The notes below the pieces were generated by a model, which did no database searches, had not been told where the DNA came from, and worked only from the letters and a program-made list of their open reading frames with translations. From contig NC_056418.1 in NCBI RefSeq assembly GCF_905147365.1, forward strand, positions 13,515,262-13,579,261: a stretch of DNA of 64,000 nucleotides, written 5' to 3'. This DNA is from Aricia agestis. Taxonomy: Eukaryota > Arthropoda > Insecta > Lepidoptera > Lycaenidae. A program made the position numbers and the translations under genes. Below are positions 43,010 to 54,170 of the stretch, in pieces. Position 1 is the stretch's first letter, and each line of letters begins with the position of its first letter.

Positions 43010-44269
43010 CTAAGAGAGTTTTTTAGCTTTCTGATACAGCGTGTCCACCACTTTGCTCATATGATGTATCGTCTCCAAAACGGTCTCGTAGGTTTTCTCC
43101 AGAGGGGATTCATCGAACACAATCAGGACTCCTTCACCTTGGTCCAGAATGCCATTTAATTTCTTATCCAGGATCATTTGGGACAGTTTCTTTTCAACTT
43201 GCACCACAGGGAGACGGATGCATTTGGCCACATGCTCCACTTGCACACGCATGTAAGGCTCAACAATACGACACAGGTTCTGCTCCAACATTGTGTCATA
43301 GAGAGCACCGAGATGCGCTCGGACCACTGCATCTTCTTCCAGCTCTCGTTTGTATGTCTTGAGTGCGGCCTGGAAGTCTGCCAGTGATCTTTTATGTGAT
43401 GCAGTAGCGACCGCTCTCATGGCTTCCAATTCTTGTCCGGCGTACTTGAGTGCCGTTTTGCTTCCACATATTGTTCCCACTTCCTCTGCTTGATTAAGCA
43501 TAATTTTGGACAGCAACATATATTTCAAAGCGGTGAGCGCCTTGGGACTATCGGCTCCGTCGTAACCTTCGAAGGCCTCATAGAAGTATGAGTAAGCAGT
43601 TTTGAAGTCTCTCTCGTCGGCCGCATGAAGTATACCAGATTGTAAGTCCAGCGCCGCCTGCATTTTGGGCGGACAGTAAATGGCGTTGGCGGTGGTCCTC
43701 GCAGACGTTAAGGAGGCTCGAGCTTTGGGCAAATTGCTAAGGGCATGGTAGGTTTTGCTCTCGAACAACAAAACCTCAACTAGTAAATTCTTGTCATCTA
43801 ACTTCTTCAGTTCTTTTAGCAGGGCGGTGGCCAGGTCGAGGGCCTCTGTGTACATACCTGTGTCGAAGTAAAGAGCGATGAGTCTGGCCTCCAGGGACTG
43901 CCTGAGGAACGTTCGACGCTCCTCCTTCGCCCATTCTATACACTCCTTGCAGAGTTGTACCTCGATGCCGATACCCGCCTCTAGATCGAGGAAGAAATCG
44001 ACAAGCGAGCGGACGAGCTTCGCCGCCTTCGCCTTGCTTATCAGGCTGAGAAATGGACGTGTGGCTTTGATAAGTTCCGCCAATTCTTTGGCTTTTCCCT
44101 CCTTTTTGTATTTTTCACCGAGATTGAGTATTCCCTGCTCCTTTGCCCTGATATTTTCCTCGTCATCCTCGGGCATTTCTCCCGTGCTAACCATTTTATC
44201 GTTCATGCGGTCCTTGTCTTGATTCGAAGACGGTACGCCCGATCTCTCGAATAACATCGCTCCGGCCAT
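43010..44269 (-). CDS. Rpn6: 26S proteasome lid subunit Rpn6 / PSMD11, intronless
   Basis: One uninterrupted frame of 419 residues from MAGAMLFERSG to QKAKKLS, the usual length for this subunit (human PSMD11 is 422). An in-frame upstream ATG at 44329 would add 20 hydrophobic residues not found in the family, so 44269 is preferred. The N-terminal two thirds are helical TPR-like repeats (KYKKEGKAKELAELI, ARLIALYFDTGMYTEALDLA). The C-terminal third is the PCI domain (YDTMLEQNLCRIVEPYMRVQ, LPVVQVEKKLSQMILDKKLN, GVLIVFDE) followed by a long helix. Rpn6 sits in the lid and clamps the 20S core to the 19S particle. No frameshift or tail of a retrocopy is visible, so it is either the working gene or a young intact copy. 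Confidence 0.93.
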   Translation of the reverse strand: MAGAMLFERSGVPSSNQDKDRMNDKMVSTGEMPEDDEENIRAKEQGILNLGEKYKKEGKAKELAELIKATRPFLSLISKAKAAKLVRSLVDFFLDLEAGIGIEVQLCKECIEWAKEERRTFLRQSLEARLIALYFDTGMYTEALDLATALLKELKKLDDKNLLVEVLLFESKTYHALSNLPKARASLTSARTTANAIYCPPKMQAALDLQSGILHAADERDFKTAYSYFYEAFEGYDGADSPKALTALKYMLLSKIMLNQAEEVGTICGSKTALKYAGQELEAMRAVATASHKRSLADFQAALKTYKRELEEDAVVRAHLGALYDTMLEQNLCRIVEPYMRVQVEHVAKCIRLPVVQVEKKLSQMILDKKLNGILDQGEGVLIVFDESPLEKTYETVLETIHHMSKVVDTLYQKAKKLS

Positions 44270-44329
44270 TATGTATAATATGTATTTTACTTGTAAAAAG
44301 TGTAATAATATCACACAACACAAATACAC

Positions 44330-44823
44330 TTTTCTTTGTAATTTTGTATAATCGCTAAGTCATTGAAGACGAGTGACGACCTTTTTCGAAACAAATCGTA
44401 GACGCGGACAGCTGAGTTGCCACATATAAAAATAAATATGTCAAATTGGCAAAAAGTTATATCTTTCCTGGAGCTCTTCCACAAAGTTAATATACCTATG
44501 TCCTATCGTAGCTGAGCCCCTCAAAATGTGGTCACACGCTCTTTACTACTACCTTAATAAACATACAGCATTAGGACCAAACACACGTTATTCCTCATTT
44601 ATTTAAGTATCTGATTTCTTAAATAAATGAAAAAAAAAACATCTATAATTATTTATAGTTTTTGTTTAATGGTTAATTAAATGTCGAAATCGGGGGCCAA
44701 ATCGGTGTTCTCCGCGTGTCACACTCTGTTCGCGCTTACGAAAAGCTTTAATAACTTTTGTATTCTATTCATTAGCATAAAGTGTGATACATCAAAATAA
44801 TCTAGATTAACTGGGCTACCTAA
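44330..44823. other. Region upstream of Rpn6
   Basis: Holds the Rpn6 promoter and 5' UTR; no TATA box stands out. Around 44590-44640 is a short imperfect palindrome (TTATTTAAGTATCTGATTTC / TTAAATAAA). No gene seen. Confidence 0.4.
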
Positions 44824-45003
44824 TCCATACTAATATTATAAATGCGAAAGTATCTCTGTCTGTCTGTCTGTCTTGCTTTCACGCCAAAACTACTGAACCG
44901 ATTGCAATGAAATTTTGTACACAGTTATTCTAGAGTCTGAGAAAGGACATAGGCTACATTTTGATGTGGGAAAATATATTATTTCCATGAAAATATCGAT
45001 GAA
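44824..45003 (+). mobile_element. Non-autonomous Helitron, 5' part
   Basis: Begins TCCATACTAATATTATAAAT after an A, then a (TCTG)n microsatellite and CCAAAACTACTGAACCGATT. The 3' end is lost, and a SINE follows immediately. Confidence 0.65.
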
Positions 45004-45009
45004 AATGAA

Positions 45010-45165
45010 TTCGCATTGCGCGTGGCCAGCGCTCATCCCGGGGGTCCTGGGTTCGAGTCCCGCAGGCGGAACAAAAAGTTTTCAATTTTCCTGGGTCTTG
45101 GATGTGTATTAAAATAAAATTTCAAAAATCTTAAACATTTTTATGTATAATATTATAAAAAATCC
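45010..45165 (+). mobile_element. tRNA-derived SINE
   Basis: B box GGTTCGAGTCC at 45050-45060, then the family body (GCGGAACAAAAAGTTTTCAA, CTGGGTCTTGG). The A-box region GCGTGGCCAGCGC is degraded. It is inserted in or beside a Helitron remnant. Confidence 0.7.
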
Positions 45166-45319
45166 AGAAATATATTGATGCAATTTCTAATACGAACATT
45201 TTAGTTCTAATACGATTCAACAGATGGCGCTTTATTTTTTACTTTATTGTTACATAGAACTAATCATACTTATTAGTTAGTATGTTTTTGTTTATAGTTT
45301 TTAATACGTTAGAATATTA

Positions 45320-46648
45320 TCTATACTAATATTATAAATGCGAAAGTATCTCTGTCTGTCTGTCTGTCTGTCTCGCTTTCACGCCAAAACTACTGAACCG
45401 ATTGTAATGAAATGTTGTACACAGATAGTCTAAAGCCTGAGAAAGGACATAGGCTACTTTTAACTGGAAAAGGGGGTTGTAAGGGGGTGAAAATGCGTAA
45501 ATTTGGTCAAATTAAGTTAGTTCCAAAAACTTAAAATAGATGGCACCAAGAGTCCCCTAGATCGCGCTATTGCTTGCTCATGCGTATTTCTATAAGAGGT
45601 GGTACCATGTAAAACTGGGTTTTTCGATTCTTTCGATTGTTTTACACGTCATTAACTAAGGACTCACCTACCAACTTAGATTAGATATCAAATTCAAAAA
45701 CAACAGCACCAAAACTACTGAACCGATTGTAATGAAATGTTGTACACAGATAGTCTAAAGCCTGAGAAAGGACATAGGCTACTTCTTACTGGAAAAAGGG
45801 GTTGTAAGGGGGTGTTTATGCGTAAATTTGTTCAAATTAAGTTAGTTCCAAAAAACTGGAATAGATGGCGCCAAGAGTCGCCTACATCGCGCTATCGCTT
45901 GCTCATATGTATTCCTATAAGAGGTGGTACATGTTGAGTTAATATTTTCGATTCTTTCTATTGTTATACATGTTATTAAATAACTGTCTACCAATAATAA
46001 TAATAAATACTAAGGCCCGATTCGACCAAACTTGAAGTTACACGAGTATAACTATCATGAGAATAATTTTACTCCTTTAATTTACTCTAGGGTATAATCG
46101 TTTGCATTTTACCAAGTTACTCAAAGAGTATGAAATAAAATGTCAATTATAGTTCACAATGACACCGACCGTGACAGGTGAACCCTGTTATTCTCAGTTC
46201 TCAGCAACTATTCTCAGTTTAATATTTATTCCACCAAAATAGCCCGTTTAATTATTTACTCCCGTTACCTCATTCTTGGATTAGAAGTTGGAAAAACGCA
46301 AAACCAGCTTACTCTTAGATTAGGAGACAGTTATACTCGAGTAAAATTTTACTCCAGTTTGGTCGAATCCGCCCTAAATAGTTTAATGGCCTATGGGTAT
46401 TGGCTATTGGGCAAAGCTAAAGTTGTGTAATGCATTATGCAGCTAAGTTGTGTAAAGCTAAATAAGCTTTAAAAGGTATAAAAAAGTTTAATTAAAAAAA
46501 AAATCATATTATGTGCACACTACACGGCTGTTTTGGGTATTTTGATTGAAGGGGTACCAGGGTTTTAAAAAGCTTTAGACACCAATTTTATTGACACCGC
46601 GCGCTATAAACTGAAGTCCACGCGGACGAAGTCGCGGGCAACAGCTAG
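45320..46648 (+). mobile_element. Non-autonomous Helitron with internal duplication and nested MITE
   Basis: Starts TCTATACTAATATTATAAAT after A45319 and ends in CTAG (46645-46648) before T. A short GC hairpin (GCGGACGAAGTCGC) lies about 12 bases before the end, as in Helitrons. The block CCAAAACTACTGAACCGATT ... GAAAGGACATAGGCTAC occurs twice (about 45384 and 45709), a 325-bp direct repeat. The MITE at 46014-46374 is nested within. No Rep/helicase is present. Confidence 0.75.
46014..46374. mobile_element. PIF/Harbinger-type MITE
   Basis: The left end GGCCCGATTCGACCAAACTT and reversed right end GGGCGGATTCGACCAAACTG are flanked by TAA on both sides (46011-46013 and 46375-46377). Sub-terminal TTTTACTC words occur in both halves. 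Nested in a Helitron. Confidence 0.8.
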
Positions 46649-46649
46649 T

Positions 46650-47696
46650 TCCTAAAATAAAATAATGTTATACCTTAAGTTAAAAAAGTTAATAGGCATA
46701 ACGTCTGTGTCACACGATTTTGCTAGTTTTACGAGCGGGTAATAAAACTGCTCCTATCTTCCAAACGCGACGACTTGTGGTTACACTTTTTAGCTGCACC
46801 AACGCTCAGTGTCTTTCCAGCATCAGTACAGGGGACTCAAACCCTCGTTGCTTCAAAACAAAGAAAATATAAGATAAGATATTCCTTAAAATTTTGTGGT
46901 CGCTGTAGTCACGTAACTTTTGCGAGCATGTTTTGAATGATAATAATTTATAATTATGACACTCATATCAAATTAAGGAATAAGGTATATGATCGAGATT
47001 ATTTCCTAGTACTTTGTTTGTTTATTTACCTATTACTTTAATCATAATTCTAAAAAAAATTAAATTTTCGAAACTTTCGTGGATTTTCACCCATGAAAGT
47101 TACCTAGTGACCTACAAAAGCTACGTAGGCTGTTTTGTACACCGTTTTCCTATGTGAATTGGCTATAGTATAGTATTTCCAGCTATGGTTTTGGTACCCA
47201 GAACTAATTTTTCACTCTACAACCTTTTCATGAAAAACAAAACATATGTGGCTTTATTCATCAATCTACCTTCTGATCTTTTCCCCAAATATATCGAATC
47301 TGCTTCTAATCTAGTGGATTTACCTGAAATATCAGTAAATTACATGAACAACTGATATTACATCCTCAATCCAAATGCAATGCGATACGATACACAGACG
47401 AGAGCGAGCGAAGCGAGCCCTTGTATATATCCCACAAACTGAATCGAAGAAAATATTATGATCTTTTGTCGTAAATTTCCATATTTAGTTGAAAATCTCC
47501 TTATATGACCTCCTAAATCACTTATTCTTCACGAACTTCAAATAAAATCACCTGAACCTCGAAAAAATATCAGCATTTCAGGACCGGTTACTTAACAGAT
47601 TAAGCAACAAATTAAAGCTCCATGCTCTTTAGTATTATTGATCTTAATACAAACTGATTAAATAAATTATAATTTATTTTATTTTTTAAGAAAAAA
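46650..47696. other. Gene-free stretch
   Basis: No gene or clear repeat boundary seen. A GAGCGAGCGAAGCGAGC word (47402-47418) resembles the GC hairpin of the Helitron ends. Confidence 0.4.
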
Positions 47697-48747
47697 AGAT
47701 ATCTGGAGAGTTTGTTTGTTTGTTTGTTTGAACGCGCTAATCTCAGGAACTACTGGTCCGATTTGAAAAATTCTTTTATTGTTGGATAGCCCATTGATCG
47801 AGGAAGGCTGTAGGCTATATTATTTTATCACGTTAAGACTAATAGGAGCAAAGAAATAGAGGAAAATGTGGAAAAAACGGGGGAAATTGTATAAAAGGGC
47901 TGATTTGAACGCGCTAATCTCAGGAACTACTGGTCCGATTTGAATAATTATTTCAGTGTTAGATAGCTCATTGATTGCGGAAGGCTATAGGCTATATTTT
48001 ATAACGCTAAAACTAATAGTAGCGAATATTTTGAGGAAAATGTGGATAAAACGGGGGAAATTATATGAAGGGGCCTATTTGAACGCGCTAATCTCAAGAA
48101 CTACTGGTCCGATTTGAAAAATTATTCCAGTGTTAGATAGCCCATTGATTGAGGAAGGCTATAGGCTATATTTTATAACGCTAAGACTAATAGTAGCGAA
48201 TATTTTGAGGAAAATGTGGAAAAAACGGGGGAAATTATAAGAAAGGGCTTATCTGAACGCGCTAATCTCAGGAACTACTGGTCCAATTTGAAAAATTATT
48301 TAACTGTTGGATAGCCCATTGATCGAAAAAGACTATAGGCTATATTTTATCTCGCTAAGGCTAATATGAGCTAAGAAATAGAGGAAAATGTGGAAAAAAC
48401 GTGGGAAATTATATGAAAGGGCTTATTTGAACGCGCTAATCTCAGGAACTACTGGTCCGATTTGAAAAATTCTTTCAGTGTTACATAGCCCATTTATTGA
48501 GGAAGGCTATAGGCTATATTTTATTACGCTAAGACTAATAAGAGCAAAGTAATAGAGGGAAAATGTGGAAAAGACGGAGTGAAATTATTTGAAATTGCTT
48601 ATTATCTTAAGAACTACTGGAGCAATTTTTATGTTATTTGGCAAACATGAAGAATAGACCACGTGAAGGGACAAAGCCTATTTTTTGCGGAAAAATGTAC
48701 GGTTGCGTGAAATTCCTAAACTACGCAAGCAAAGCCGCGCGGAACAT
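47697..48747 (+). repeat. 174-bp tandem repeat, five units, in a Helitron-like remnant
   Basis: GAACGCGCTAATCTCAGGAA starts units at 47730, 47907, 48081, 48255 and 48429 (spacing 177, 174, 174, 174). Each runs through CTACTGGTCCGATTTGAAAA, GGAAGGCTATAGGCTATATT and GGAAAATGTGGAAAAAACG. The array is preceded by (GTTT)n and followed by a GC-rich end, CGCAAGCAAAGCCGCGCGG (48723-48741), like a Helitron 3' region. The last unit decays after about 48600. Confidence 0.85.
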
Positions 48748-48824
48748 CTATATATAATAAAATCGTAGGAAATATTTTTGGACAATAAATAATAATACTT
48801 GCGATGTGACCTACTATGCTAACG

Positions 48825-49001
48825 CGGACGAAGTCGCGGCTATATAATTTTGAGAATTCTTCATAGATGATGTTGGGTTTACAGTTTACACCCAAAAAAT
48901 ACGTGCCAATAATTTGTGTTTTCAAGGGCCCATTCACGGCTTGCGACACCATTCACAATCCTGCATAGCCGGCGGACTGCAATGCAGGATAGTAAATGAG
49001 C
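48825..49001. repeat. Helitron-like end and MITE with GGGCCCATTCACGG end
   Basis: 48825-48843 repeats the ACGCGGACGAAGTCGCGG hairpin of the Helitron ends. 48928-49001 begins GGGCCCATTCACGGC and shares GCGACACCATTCAC and ATCCTGCATA with 54183-54237. Confidence 0.5.
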
Positions 49002-49091
49002 CACTTCACAAATGGCATTGGGAACCAAAATATTAATACGTGATTAATACTTTACACTTCGGAATCATTGAAACTTAAAGTCAGTCTGGTA

Positions 49092-49225
49092 CAGTTCGAC
49101 AAGGCTTTAATTGAATCTGTCAATGGGCGCTGCTGGTAAAGAAGACCTGTCAAAAATTACGTTTTAGTATGATAGCAGCGTTAGTTCCCTTTCTCGCCAC
49201 GTTCATAAAAAGCCTTGTCGTACTG
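49092..49225. mobile_element. Tc1/mariner-type MITE
   Basis: Ends CAGTTCGACAAGGCTTT and, reversed, CAGTACGACAAGGCTTT. TA lies on both sides (49090-49091 and 49226-49227). It is 134 bp. Confidence 0.75.
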
Positions 49226-49247
49226 TAATTATTATTTCATTGCTTTT

Positions 49248-49440
49248 TAAAGGCTCCCGCAGACAGGCGCGATCGATCGCGCGATATATGATATATCGCG
49301 CGTTCCTTGCACACAGCCGCGATTTTATCGACCGATATATTTTCTTACGAGAGAGCGCATGTGTTGCCAACTCTTCAAAATTTTTTCTCCTAAAGCATCT
49401 TTTAAACAGGGACTGTATACCGGTATAAAGTAAGGTATAA
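49248..49440. repeat. Repeat with GCAGACAGGCGCGAT start, intact reference copy
   Basis: AAAGGCTCCCGCAGACAGGC, a nested TATCGCGCG palindrome (49272-49300), CACACAGCCGCGATTTTATC, then TTACGAGAGAGCGC and CTCCTAAAGCATCTTTTA. A second copy is split between 50881-50956 and 54052-54170. Confidence 0.6.
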
Positions 49441-49557
49441 GTATAAATATCGTTAAAATTAAAATACCGATTAAAATATCGATTCACGTATCGATATCAC
49501 TCGAAAATCGATATTTGTATCGATTTCTAAGAAACTGTTAAACTGTTTACCAATTTA

Positions 49558-49650
49558 CGAATCATAATATGATTCACGATATTAATTATAATATGAATCA
49601 TAATATGATTCACAATATGAATCATAATATGAATCATAATATGAATCATT
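49558..49650. repeat. Short tandem repeat, AATCATAATATG
   Basis: A 12-bp unit (AATCATAATATG and variants with CACAATATG) repeats about seven times, giving many small palindromes. Confidence 0.75.
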
Positions 49651-49817
49651 TTTTTAAATCACAAAATGCAACTCTGCTTGCAATTCATGTCTAGTAATTC
49701 GTACTAATTTGACATAATTATTTTGTGTGATAGTTTAGACAATTCATTTGCTGAATTGATTGAGAGGAGAGTTTAATATGGCTGAGAACACTTAATCATG
49801 TCAATTGTCGGCTTAAT

Positions 49818-50880
49818 ATAAATAGTCAATAGTCAATAGTCAATAGTATTTATTCCATTATTTGCAATATACAAAATTTGGACATGTCAAGATCATAAAA
49901 TAAAATGAAAAAAAAAACAATAAAATACAAAATAAATATACAAAATTATAAAAATGACAAAATTATTATTATAAAACATCAGGTCAATTTTAAAATAAAA
50001 AAAAAATATATAATTAAGTACCTAATAAAAAAATATAAATAATTCGTTATAATAATAAAAAATGTCAAAATTTAACATCCCAAGCATTTTTATCCTGTAC
50101 ATAATCTGAGATTTTATAATAGGCCTTTTCTTGGAGTTGTCTTTTTATTATTCTTTTGAATTTATTTAGTGAGAGTTGTTGTAGTTCTTTTGGTATTTTA
50201 TTATATAAACGTATACATTGCCCCTTAAAAGAAACATTGACCTTATGAAGTCTAAAAGTAGGAACCGCCAGTTTGTATCTATATCTAGTATTTATATTAT
50301 GAGTGTCACTTTTTTTAGGAAAAATCATAATATTTTTATGGGTGTACATTAGTACTTCAAAAATATATTGACATGGCAATGTCAATATATTGATAGCTTT
50401 GAATTTTTCACGCAAGGATTCTCTGGGGCTCATCCTATAGATAGCACGAATCGCTCTCTTCTGCAGCACGAAAATAGAGTTTAAACGTCCTTCACCAGCA
50501 CTTCCCCACAGGATTATGCCATATGACATAATGCTATGGAAATAGCTGAAGTAAACCAGTCTAGAAGTGGCTTCATCAGTGATGTAGCGCACTTTCTTAA
50601 CAGCAAATGCCGCGGAACTAAGTTTTTTTGAGAGACTATCTATGTGTTGATCCCATTGAAGCTTGCTATCTAAAGTGACACCTAGAAACACTGTTGATTC
50701 AATGGAATCCAAAGTTTGGCCTTTCACTTTAATATCTGTTGTTGTTTTTTTAACGTTAGGTAGAGAAAATCTTATACATTTTGTTTTGCGTTCATTAAGC
50801 AATAAATTGTTCGAATTAAACCAATGGACAACATTCGTGATTGCATTATTTATTTTATCAAAATTTAAACAAAAAGAACT
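49818..50880 (-). mobile_element. Jockey-like LINE, 5'-truncated
   Basis: An open minus-strand frame (about 50880-50065) encodes the part after the RT catalytic box: NSNNLLLNERKTKCIRFSLP, STVFLGVTLDSKLQWD, YFHSIMSYGIILWG, LQKRAIRAIYRM, to NAWDVKF. The 3' end (49818-49846 on plus) is a heptamer array, (TCAATAG)3, a simple-repeat tail typical of some LINEs. The frame over 270 codons is open, suggesting a fairly young copy. It is related to, but clearly not the same as, the plus-strand LINE next to it. Confidence 0.8.
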
Positions 50881-50956
50881 AAAGGCTCTCGCAGACAGGC
50901 GCGATATATCGCGCGTTCTTTGCACACAGCCGCGATTTTATCGATCGATATTTCTT

Positions 50957-53900
50957 ACGGTCAGCTTGAATAATAAAAGAAATAATTTAAAAAAATGGGC
51001 AACTGCAGGTATTATTGTAAGTAGACAAAAATTGTATGATTTGTATAACGAGAAAACTATAAACCGGAGTGAAGCTTTTAAATTGTACGTCAAGAAAATA
51101 TACTCGAAAACTTTTAAAAAGGCCTATTAAGCAGCGAAGGCACTTCACATTAAAGAGAAAATTAGAGACTCTAAAAACAAAGTGAAAACTACGGAAAATA
51201 ATTGCGGATGAGACTGGAAAAGTCACCTGTCGTAACTCTAAATTTGAACTTTTAATTAATGATAAAAAAATCAATTCTGATCTTGACGTTGCGACAGTCT
51301 TTGAGAAGTTTTTTGCAGACATTCCAGTCTCAACTACAAATAACTTAAATTCATCACATACAGTTGCAGAAAAAATACTTAGAGAACATGTCAAGGAATG
51401 TGATGTCAATTTTATTTTTTAAAGATATTGACTCCAGAGATATTATCAAGACTTTCAAATCAATTAATATTAAAAGTACCACTGATCTCTGGGGTATGTC
51501 CACAAAAATTATAAAATCAGTAATTGACATCATTGCCCCTTACATAGCCTTAGTTTTTAATAATTGTATTAAAAATGGTGTGTTCCCAGACTCAATGAAG
51601 CACAGCATGGTGATTCTATTTAAAGCTGGGAAGAAATCAGACCCAGCCAACTATAGACGAATATCCATATTGCAGACTTTAAGTAAAATCTTTGAAAAAA
51701 TAATTTTAAATCAATTACTTGCTCACTTTAACTCAAATAATTTATTACAAAATAATCAATTTGGTTTTACTAAAGATCGGTCAACAACAGATGCAGGCAT
51801 TAGTCTTCTGTGTAGTATTTTTGAAGCTTGGGAGGGGTCGCAGGATGCACTTGGTATTTTCTGCGATCTCTCTAAAGCATTTGACTGTGTGGAGTATGAT
51901 ACTCTAATAAGAAAACTACACCATTATGGTATAAGGGGCACTTAAACTTTTAAAATCTTACCTTACAAATAGAACGCAGAGGGTGGGTGGAAGTTAACTC
52001 CATAAGGTCTAATGGAACCAAAATAAAACTAGGTTTGCCACAAGGGTCCATTTTAGGCCCTTTTCTTTTTCTCATCTATATAAATGATTTACCTTATCTT
52101 GTTAAAGATAAGCATGAGATAGTACTTTTTGCTTATGAAACTTCACTAATTTTTAATGTAAAGAGGCGACAATTTAATTATGACGAGGTAAATAGTGCTC
52201 TCTCAAAAATTTTCTTTTGAACTCAAATAAAACAAAATGTTTAAAATTTATCTTGCCAAATGTTAGGCAAGTACAAACCAATGTACTATTAAATGATGAG
52301 AAAATGAATTTAGTAGACACCGCCGTATTCCTAGGCATAACGCTGGATTGTAAGTTACAATGGGGTCCACATATTGCAAAACTGGCAGATAAGCTTAGTT
52401 TTGCAGTATATGCTGTAAAAAAAATCGTGAAATCACTGATATAGAGATCGCGCGATTAGTTTACTTTAGCTACTTTCATAGCATAATGTCTTACGGCATC
52501 CTCTTGTGGGGAAACGCGGCGGACATTAATACAATATTTATGCTGCAGAAGCGAGCTATTCGTTCTATTTATAAGATATCGTCTTTTAAATCTCTAAGAG
52601 AAAAATTTAAAGAAATAAGAATTGTGACCATCGCATCTCAATACATTTTGGAAAATCTCTTATATGTTAGAAAGAACATAAATATTTTCAAAAAGAAAAG
52701 TGATAATCATAATGTAAATACTAGAAATAAGAACAAGTTAGCAATACCAATGTTCAGACTAGCCAAAATAAGCAAATCCTTTAAAGGCCAATGTATACGC
52801 CTATACAATAAAATCCCAGAAAATGTTCAAAATCTACCTTTAGACAAATTTAAAAAAGCAGTTAAAGAACGTTTGCGTGCTAAAGCGTATTATAAACTCA
52901 ATGATATCATCGAGGACAGCACACCTTGGAAATAGGGTGGCTCCATGCAGGTTACTTTTCTTTTATTTTTGTTACATAGCTGTAAGCGAAAACTTTGTAA
53001 TTTTCCATTTATAAAGGCTGCGTTCCAGAAGACGTTAATTTTGACCAAAACGCTCAAAACGTCCCCTTCTGCCGTTCCATTTGACGACCGCGGTCGTGTT
53101 GATCGCGGCTATGACGTCACTCATGACGTCATCATTTTCGCTCTAAACGACCCTCGATGAAGATGGGTCAATGTGGTCGTTCTAGTTTTTTTTTTAATTT
53201 TAACGTAACTATATCGCGAAAGCCATGTTCGGAAAGTTTTCACGACAGAGTAGAGACAAAAAACTTTATATTATTTCATTACAAATAATATTTTAATTGA
53301 AATATGTATATTAAATGAAATAACATTTTATGAAATATTTTGATTGGAAAATAAATTGTTTTAAATGAAAGGTCAAATGATTTCTTATAAAATATAATAC
53401 TAATTTTCATCTCTCCTATACCTGTTGACCTCGTACTTGACTAAGCATTACGCGGTATTGTTACCTAACGTTTATAATATGTGACAATAGTCAATATTCA
53501 ACGTATGTGGTTTTGTTAAATATGATTCAATGTGAAAACTCAAATACATATACTTAAGTAATAAAAGTTTAACTATATTAAAATATTAAAAAATGTAATA
53601 CTAAAAACGAAACAAATATAATATTATGTATTTTATTTGTAAAATAAATGTAACTATAAACAATTACTTTTATTTACGACTTGAAGAAAAGGATCGTAAT
53701 ATCCAAGTTCGGTTCAATGTACCTATGTATAAAAAAAAATTATAGTTCTTTTTTTAAACTTTTCTCAAAACGCTCAAAACGATCCATAATCCGTTCCACT
53801 TGGGTTTGTATCACTGACGCTCACATGCTAGTGGAACGGGAAAAACTACAGTCTTGAGCGTTAGCGTTTCAACGTCATCTGGAACGTAGGGTTAGTAAAA

Positions 53901-54051
53901 GATGGCCCCGTGCGAGTTTCTTACGCCGGTTCTTCTCGGCGGGGTAGTTCCCGAACCGGTGGTAGGCAACGTAGTTTCTTCGTTCGACTTTCAAAAAGTG
54001 TATCATGATACCCATTTTGAATAAAAAATATTTTATTTATTTATTTATTTA
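50957..54051 (+). mobile_element. Jockey-like LINE inserted in a repeat, itself holding a MITE
   Basis: The plus-strand coding pieces are WATAGIIVSRQKLYDLYNE (from 51000), RT (51364-51945: SMVILFKAGKKSDPANYRRI, FGFTKDRSTTDAG, GIFCDLSKAFDCVE), GLPQGSILGPFLFLIYINDL (52033 on), a catalytic region reading FAYETS where FADDTS is expected, and the C-terminal part (52217-52935) to DIIEDSTPWK. At least three frame breaks and the lost Asp pair make it dead. The 3' UTR resumes after the nested MITE with GTGCGAGTTTCTTACGCCGG and the CCGAACCGGTGG block. It ends in an (ATTT)n tail at about 54020-54050. Confidence 0.8.
53017..53891. mobile_element. Non-autonomous DNA transposon, copy 2
   Basis: Inverted relative of 38350-39165. 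The left end is GGCTGCGTTCCAGAAGACGT and the right end AACGTCATCTGGAACGTAGG. Internal strips GTGACGTCAT-like and CCGTTCCACTTGGGTTTGTA are shared. Flanks TTTATAAA and TTAGTAAA match at 6 of 8 positions, a possible decayed 8-bp duplication. It is nested in the 3' UTR of the LINE. Confidence 0.7.
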
Positions 54052-54170
54052 TTTACGAGAGAGCGCCGCGCCGCGCAGCGATCTATGTTGCCAACTCTTA
54101 AAAAAATTTTCTCCTAAAGCATCTTTTATACCGGTATTTTAATTTTACCGATGTTTTCCTTAAAATATCG

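Larger units (their letters stand above)
50881..54170. repeat. Second copy of the GCAGACAGGCGCGAT repeat, split by a LINE
   Basis: Left piece 50881-50956 (GGCTCTCGCAGACAGGCGCG to ...TTTCTTACG) and right piece 54052-54170 (TTACGAGAGAGCGC... to TTTTATACCGG and beyond) together match 49248-49440. The string TTACG is present at both breakpoints, so the 3.1 kb between is an insertion with a short duplication. Confidence 0.65.

Noticed and set aside
43010..44269. Processed pseudogene reading of Rpn6
   Set aside because: The frame is intact over 419 codons with all family motifs and no A tail or flanking duplication is visible; a retrogene origin remains possible but it is not dead.
44270..44329. 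Upstream in-frame ATG that would extend Rpn6 by 20 residues
   Set aside because: The added residues are hydrophobic and absent from the family; the MAGAMLF start fits known Rpn6 proteins.
47730..48602. CRISPR-like regular repeats
   Set aside because: Units are contiguous 174-bp tandem copies without spacers, in an insect genome.
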